Below are positions 59,753 through 64,000 of a DNA stretch of 64,000 nt, piece after piece. Position 1 is the first letter of the stretch. The number at the start of each line of letters is the position of its first letter. The translations under genes were made by a program, and so were the position numbers. The notes beneath the pieces are model-generated. The model saw nothing but the letters and a program-made list of their open reading frames with translations, searched no databases and was not told the DNA's origin. This stretch comes from Ophthalmolycus amberensis (lineage: Eukaryota; Chordata; Actinopteri; Perciformes; Zoarcidae): the NCBI GenBank assembly GCA_024529925.1, contig JAFEUB010001418.1, forward strand, positions 124,001 to 188,000, in the 5' to 3' direction.

Positions 59753-59766
59753 CCACTAGAGGGCAG
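59753..59766 (+). promoter_or_regulatory. CTCF-like motif
   Basis: ccactagagggcag matches the core CCASYAGRGGGCRS at all 14 positions. Confidence 0.45.
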
Positions 59767-60548
59767 TGCTACGGATGTTGACCCTCGACTTTAAATATTT
59801 AAAATCTTACATATTTTATTAGCGGTTGACATATTTCTGCTGAATCATATGAGGGGATGAAGTGGGCATAACTTTGCATTTTATAAAGCTTTTAACACCT
59901 TCAAATCAATGACTCTAAAGAAGAGATGTCAATTCTTTGATAATGTATCAGAATCCTGATGAGATAACAGGCTTACATCTGTTAAAACACCAGTGTAAAG
60001 TTTCGAAAGAATGTCTTTGGTGTGACAAAGTTATTTATGTTCAGACGTCCGAACTCATCTGTCCTCCCCTGTTACGCTTCTCTGTTTAGCTTTGGACGCC
60101 CGAGACAAGACGGCCCCCCCAGTCCCAAGGAAAACCCTGTCGCAGTACATCAGTGAGCGCGAGAGGAGGTGAAGCCCGTGACACATGTAAGTCCAACAAG
60201 GCAGGAATACGTTTGTATGTCAGAATGGAGGAAAGAGTGTGAATCCTGCAGCTCAGTTCGTGAGAGGATGCTCCTCTTTAACCCTCGGAGGGACGTGGGA
60301 GGAGAAAGTATTTTTGTTTCGCTCCAATGATTAGAATCCAGCAGGAAAGGAGAAGACCGCAAGGAAGGAAGTCTTGTAGGTGTTCAGAAAGCAAAATGCA
60401 AAAGACAATGCAACAGACTAAATATTTGGACAATGCAATTTAGGGATGAACATGACGAAAGAAAGTTATTCAGCTTCCAGGGGAAGTTCTCCCACAGGGA
60501 GCAACTTATTGCATTAAAGGAGTCATTCCCCACAGGGTGTGGCATGAG

Positions 60549-60564
60549 ACACACACACACACAC

Positions 60565-60601
<37 letters not shown>
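60549..60601. repeat. (AC)n microsatellite, about 53 bp
   Basis: An AC run with a single gc interruption. Confidence 0.97.
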
Positions 60602-60602
<1 letters not shown>

Positions 60603-63560
60603 GTAGTCAATTAGTCCCTCTGCCTGCTGTATCTCATGTAACAGACTCAAGTTCACTTCAATCAGCTGAGCGTGAATTCTCACACGCACAGTTACTCTCA
60701 TTGTGTATTTTAATACATTTTTAACGACTTCAATTACTAATTATAGTCAGTAGTACCAGATGTAATTCATAAACTAAAGAACCCAGCAAGAGGAAGGGTG
60801 AAGACTTGTATTCGAGAAGTTTTGGAACTCATTTTAAGGGGTTATTAAAATAAATGTGCACATAGATTTCACAACTATAACTACGGTTCTTTGCTGTATT
60901 TCTTTAAGTTGAAGTCTTGTTTTGCGACCCTTTGGGTTTAGCGTCTGTGAACCTGGACAGACCTCCATCGCAGGTTCTCAGTCAACACCGTCTGCGTGTA
61001 ATCGCCCTGCATGCCGCTCCACGGAGCCAATAAAAACGTGTGCTCCTGGCAAACGAAGAGAGAGCGCGCGCTCAGCCCGTCGAAGCTGGCACAAACAGGC
61101 TCCAGAGCCGAGCTGCTGAGGAGGCACAGACCCACTGCGAAGACCAACAGTAGTCTTCTGCCTTTCTGTTTTTTTTCCGGGGGTCTGGCTACGTTCTTGT
61201 TGTTGTTCCGTCTCTGTTTTGACTCGGGTCTTTCGACAGTCTCTGTTCCTGCTCTTTGAAATGACACGTGCCCTTCAGACACTCCGAGTCCTACATGGCA
61301 TCCGCACGATGTGAGGCAGGTCTGAGGTCAGCACATCAACACTGAGGCTTTGAGTTGAGGCTGATTTCAGCTGTTTCTGTGTCTGGAAGTCATGTTGCTG
61401 GATAATAAAGAACAGTGAAATGTCTGAGTAACCTTTCGGGATATTCCTTTGTATTTAAGGGACATTTAACAATCATCTCCTAAGTTTGTAGGTTTTTTTA
61501 ACACAACCGTGCTCTTTCCCATTTTGTGCATCAACATTGCGAATCGTAACTGCAGCAGTTGAAGATCAGAAGAAACTTTTATTTTTGTACCAGTGATTTA
61601 TTTCGGTTGACACAGACAAATCACAGTGGCGTATTTTCAGGTTTTATTTGGAGGACTTGTTGCTCTGTATAATATCCACGTACCAGTGTTTTTGCTATAC
61701 AAAGAGGGAAAATCGATCTTATTATATTTATAAGCGATGAAATCAGGACAATAAAGTATGTTTTTAATGGCCATATGATGAGGAACGTAGTGTCACGAGA
61801 AGACCAAATATGAAACAGGCTATAACTTTCTTCTCACTCGTTTTATATTCGACAATATAACCAATGAAACAATAACAAATATGAATCACAGACTTTATTT
61901 CGTAAGCTGATACTTCAACATCTTCCCAGGTGTTAAAGGAGCAGCATTTATCGCCTGCAGATGTGCAAGATTATCCAAATCAAATAAACTCGATTGCAGT
62001 AGGAAAAACACAAGCGATGAATGTGATTATGTACCAACTGTTGTCAGCGGTCATTTGATACAGAAACAACTGCAGAAATGACAGCATGTTACGGCCTGAA
62101 TTGTCAAGCAATTTTAAGGTTGTAATGCATAAACCGTATCACGTCTGTGTGCTTTTGAACCCGTAATAGACGGAATCTGGGATCAACAGTCGGTTTCTCA
62201 CGCTGGCCAATGCAGCGTTGTGGTCTGCCTGGCGAGGTGTAAAAGTGAGCCTGTTTTTTATTTGAATTATATTAATGCAAATATTTTGCCAAGAGCAGAA
62301 ATAAAACAGGGCTTTGTGGCTCCATCTGACACACAAGCAGGAAGGAATTCAGCCTTTTTGTTTTTAGTTTTTTCCACATGCACTAAAAAATATTTCTGTT
62401 CATCATCACGCTCCAGCACTTGACAATACTCTCTAATGATACTTTCAACTGTTTCACTTCTCAAATACCTGTGGTTTGGTGCTCGCCATAGATGAAAGCG
62501 TGTCACGTGCGCTGCAAATTACCCGTGAAGGAGGTGGCTGTACATGCTCACCCACCCTCGACAGCATGACCTGTAGAATAGGTGGAAGAAAAGGAATCCA
62601 TCATTTATGGGAAAATGATCCCTTAATTAGTCTGGACAGCTCTGACAGCTATGTTTCATGGAAAAGAGGCACGGTTCTAGTTTATCGCAAAAATATGTGC
62701 GTCAAACCCCGTTACAGAGTACACTCAAGTGAAACGACAACTGTGCTGTAAAGTCCTCTAGTAGAAGCAGAAACAGGACCAGAATAGCTTTTTCTAATTC
62801 ATTTTTGGAGAAATGCACATTTACTCAGAATGTATGATTAATGAGGCAAAGCCTTGAGACTAATATGCTGGCAACATAATATCAGTATGTTTGGCCATAT
62901 TAGGTTCAGAGTGTGAGAATGCTTGTCTGGAGCTCAAGGCAAACGTTTATTCGATCCCCTGGACATGACTTCTTGTTGCAGGCTGATTCTTTCTTTGGCC
63001 AGACTGCAGACCACATCAACAGACAATGACTCGGCAGCTTTTCCAACTGTGAGCAAGCTCTTTTTTTTTTCTTCTTTTTTTTTTGGAGCCACCTTAAATT
63101 GATTCATTTACTTCCCACCGTCAAACACCGGGGGTTTCCAAGTCCACACAGATATGTGGCTCCCGTTCCAAGGGCAGCAGAGGAATGAAATGCAAACCAA
63201 AGCGTTTGGCCCAAACTTACAGCCAAATAACTAAAACACAGAGAGGGAGGCTCTGCTAAAGCTGCAGTGATCTTGACGGACGGAGATTACATTCATGTCC
63301 AAGGCCGGTGGAGAGTACTCCGAGTCAAATGACAGCGTAGCTCGCATAATGTGGATGGAAGTGGGGAAATAATGCTGTGGAAAAGATACGACTCGCACTT
63401 TTGTCTTCAAAATAGATTTTCTCAGAGAGCATGAAATGTTCCATTGTATTTCAAAGTGGAAACTGATTTTAATTATTGGTATTCTGGCAAATAGGAGTAA
63501 AGTGACTGTACTTTAATCTAATTACTGTCTAGTCCAGTCAAATTTATTCATAAAAGCGTT

Positions 63561-63764
<204 letters not shown>

Positions 63765-64000
63765 ATATATGAGCATCAGGCAGCAGCCAGGCACTCTTTA
63801 GAAGCTGGTGAGTGAAAGACTGCAAATAAGTAGCAAAAGTAAACAGTTCTGGATCATATTCAGCATCTTTCATAATGTAACTCCTTTAATCTGTTTGGAG
63901 GTAACCCTGCCAAGAAACACATGGACACACGCCCTTACAACTTTGCACAATAGCTCTATTGATGGAGACTTTTTGAGAAACGTGAATGCACCTCGTGGGT

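Larger units (their letters stand above)
58331..63560. other. Downstream intergenic stretch
   Basis: No gene is firmly recognised. It contains a poly(T) run (58561-58576), a C-rich tract (59099-59129), a CTCF-like motif (59753), a possible exon pair (60090-60168, 60942-61119; see findings) and an (AC)n tract (60549). Confidence 0.5.

Noticed and set aside
60938..61282. Minus-strand open frame of 114 codons with a hydrophobic segment
   Set aside because: It is antisense to the possible plus-strand exon 60942-61119. The hydrophobic stretch follows a Lys/Arg/Asn run with no family resemblance.

Overview
The window is vertebrate nuclear DNA, most likely from a spiny-rayed (percomorph) teleost. 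Genes are split by GT-AG introns, many of them only about 100 bp long. Long (GT)n/(AC)n microsatellites are frequent. The interspersed repeats look like familiar fish families: a hAT-type miniature element, a 'GTGGAAAGTAACTAAGTAC' type miniature element, and short L2/SINE-like tails. There are no prokaryotic features, CRISPR arrays, viral genes or gene clusters with a system-like layout. The species is an inference; no species-specific marker is visible.

Layout. (1) Positions 124-28058, minus strand: filip1l, encoding a filamin A-interacting protein 1-like protein. Four coding exons with matching phases give 1173 residues. A 23.9-kb intron separates the three 5' coding exons from one 2.8-kb exon that holds most of the protein. 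(2) 28059-37510: no coding sequence recognised; it probably holds the 5' UTR and promoter of filip1l. (3) 37553-39472, minus strand: a complete cysteine-rich secretory protein (CRISP) of 241 residues in eight inferred exons. It has a TATA box, a signal peptide, 16 mature cysteines and a poly(A) signal. The reading frame needs a 4-nt microexon. (4) 39524-55959: a mostly empty repeat-bearing stretch. It contains a well-preserved hAT-type miniature transposon (13-bp inverted ends, 8-bp target duplication) and two or three isolated exon-like reading frames that cannot be assigned. (5) 55960-58057, plus strand: a compact eight-exon gene for a 409-residue coiled-coil protein with a basic C-terminal tail, which I do not recognise. 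(6) 58331-64000: intergenic, with one possible two-exon fragment and a (GGCA)n(CGTG)n(GT)n tract of about 200 bp.

The three genes have no evident functional connection: a cytoskeletal/signalling scaffold, a secreted CAP-domain protein and an unknown coiled-coil protein. Nothing here clearly qualifies as an undescribed biological system. The items most worth a second look are the CRISP microexon, the unassigned coiled-coil gene, the orphan exon-like frames at 49356, 54087 and 60090/60942, the hAT element, a 31-bp perfect direct repeat, and a fold-back hairpin inside the filip1l intron.
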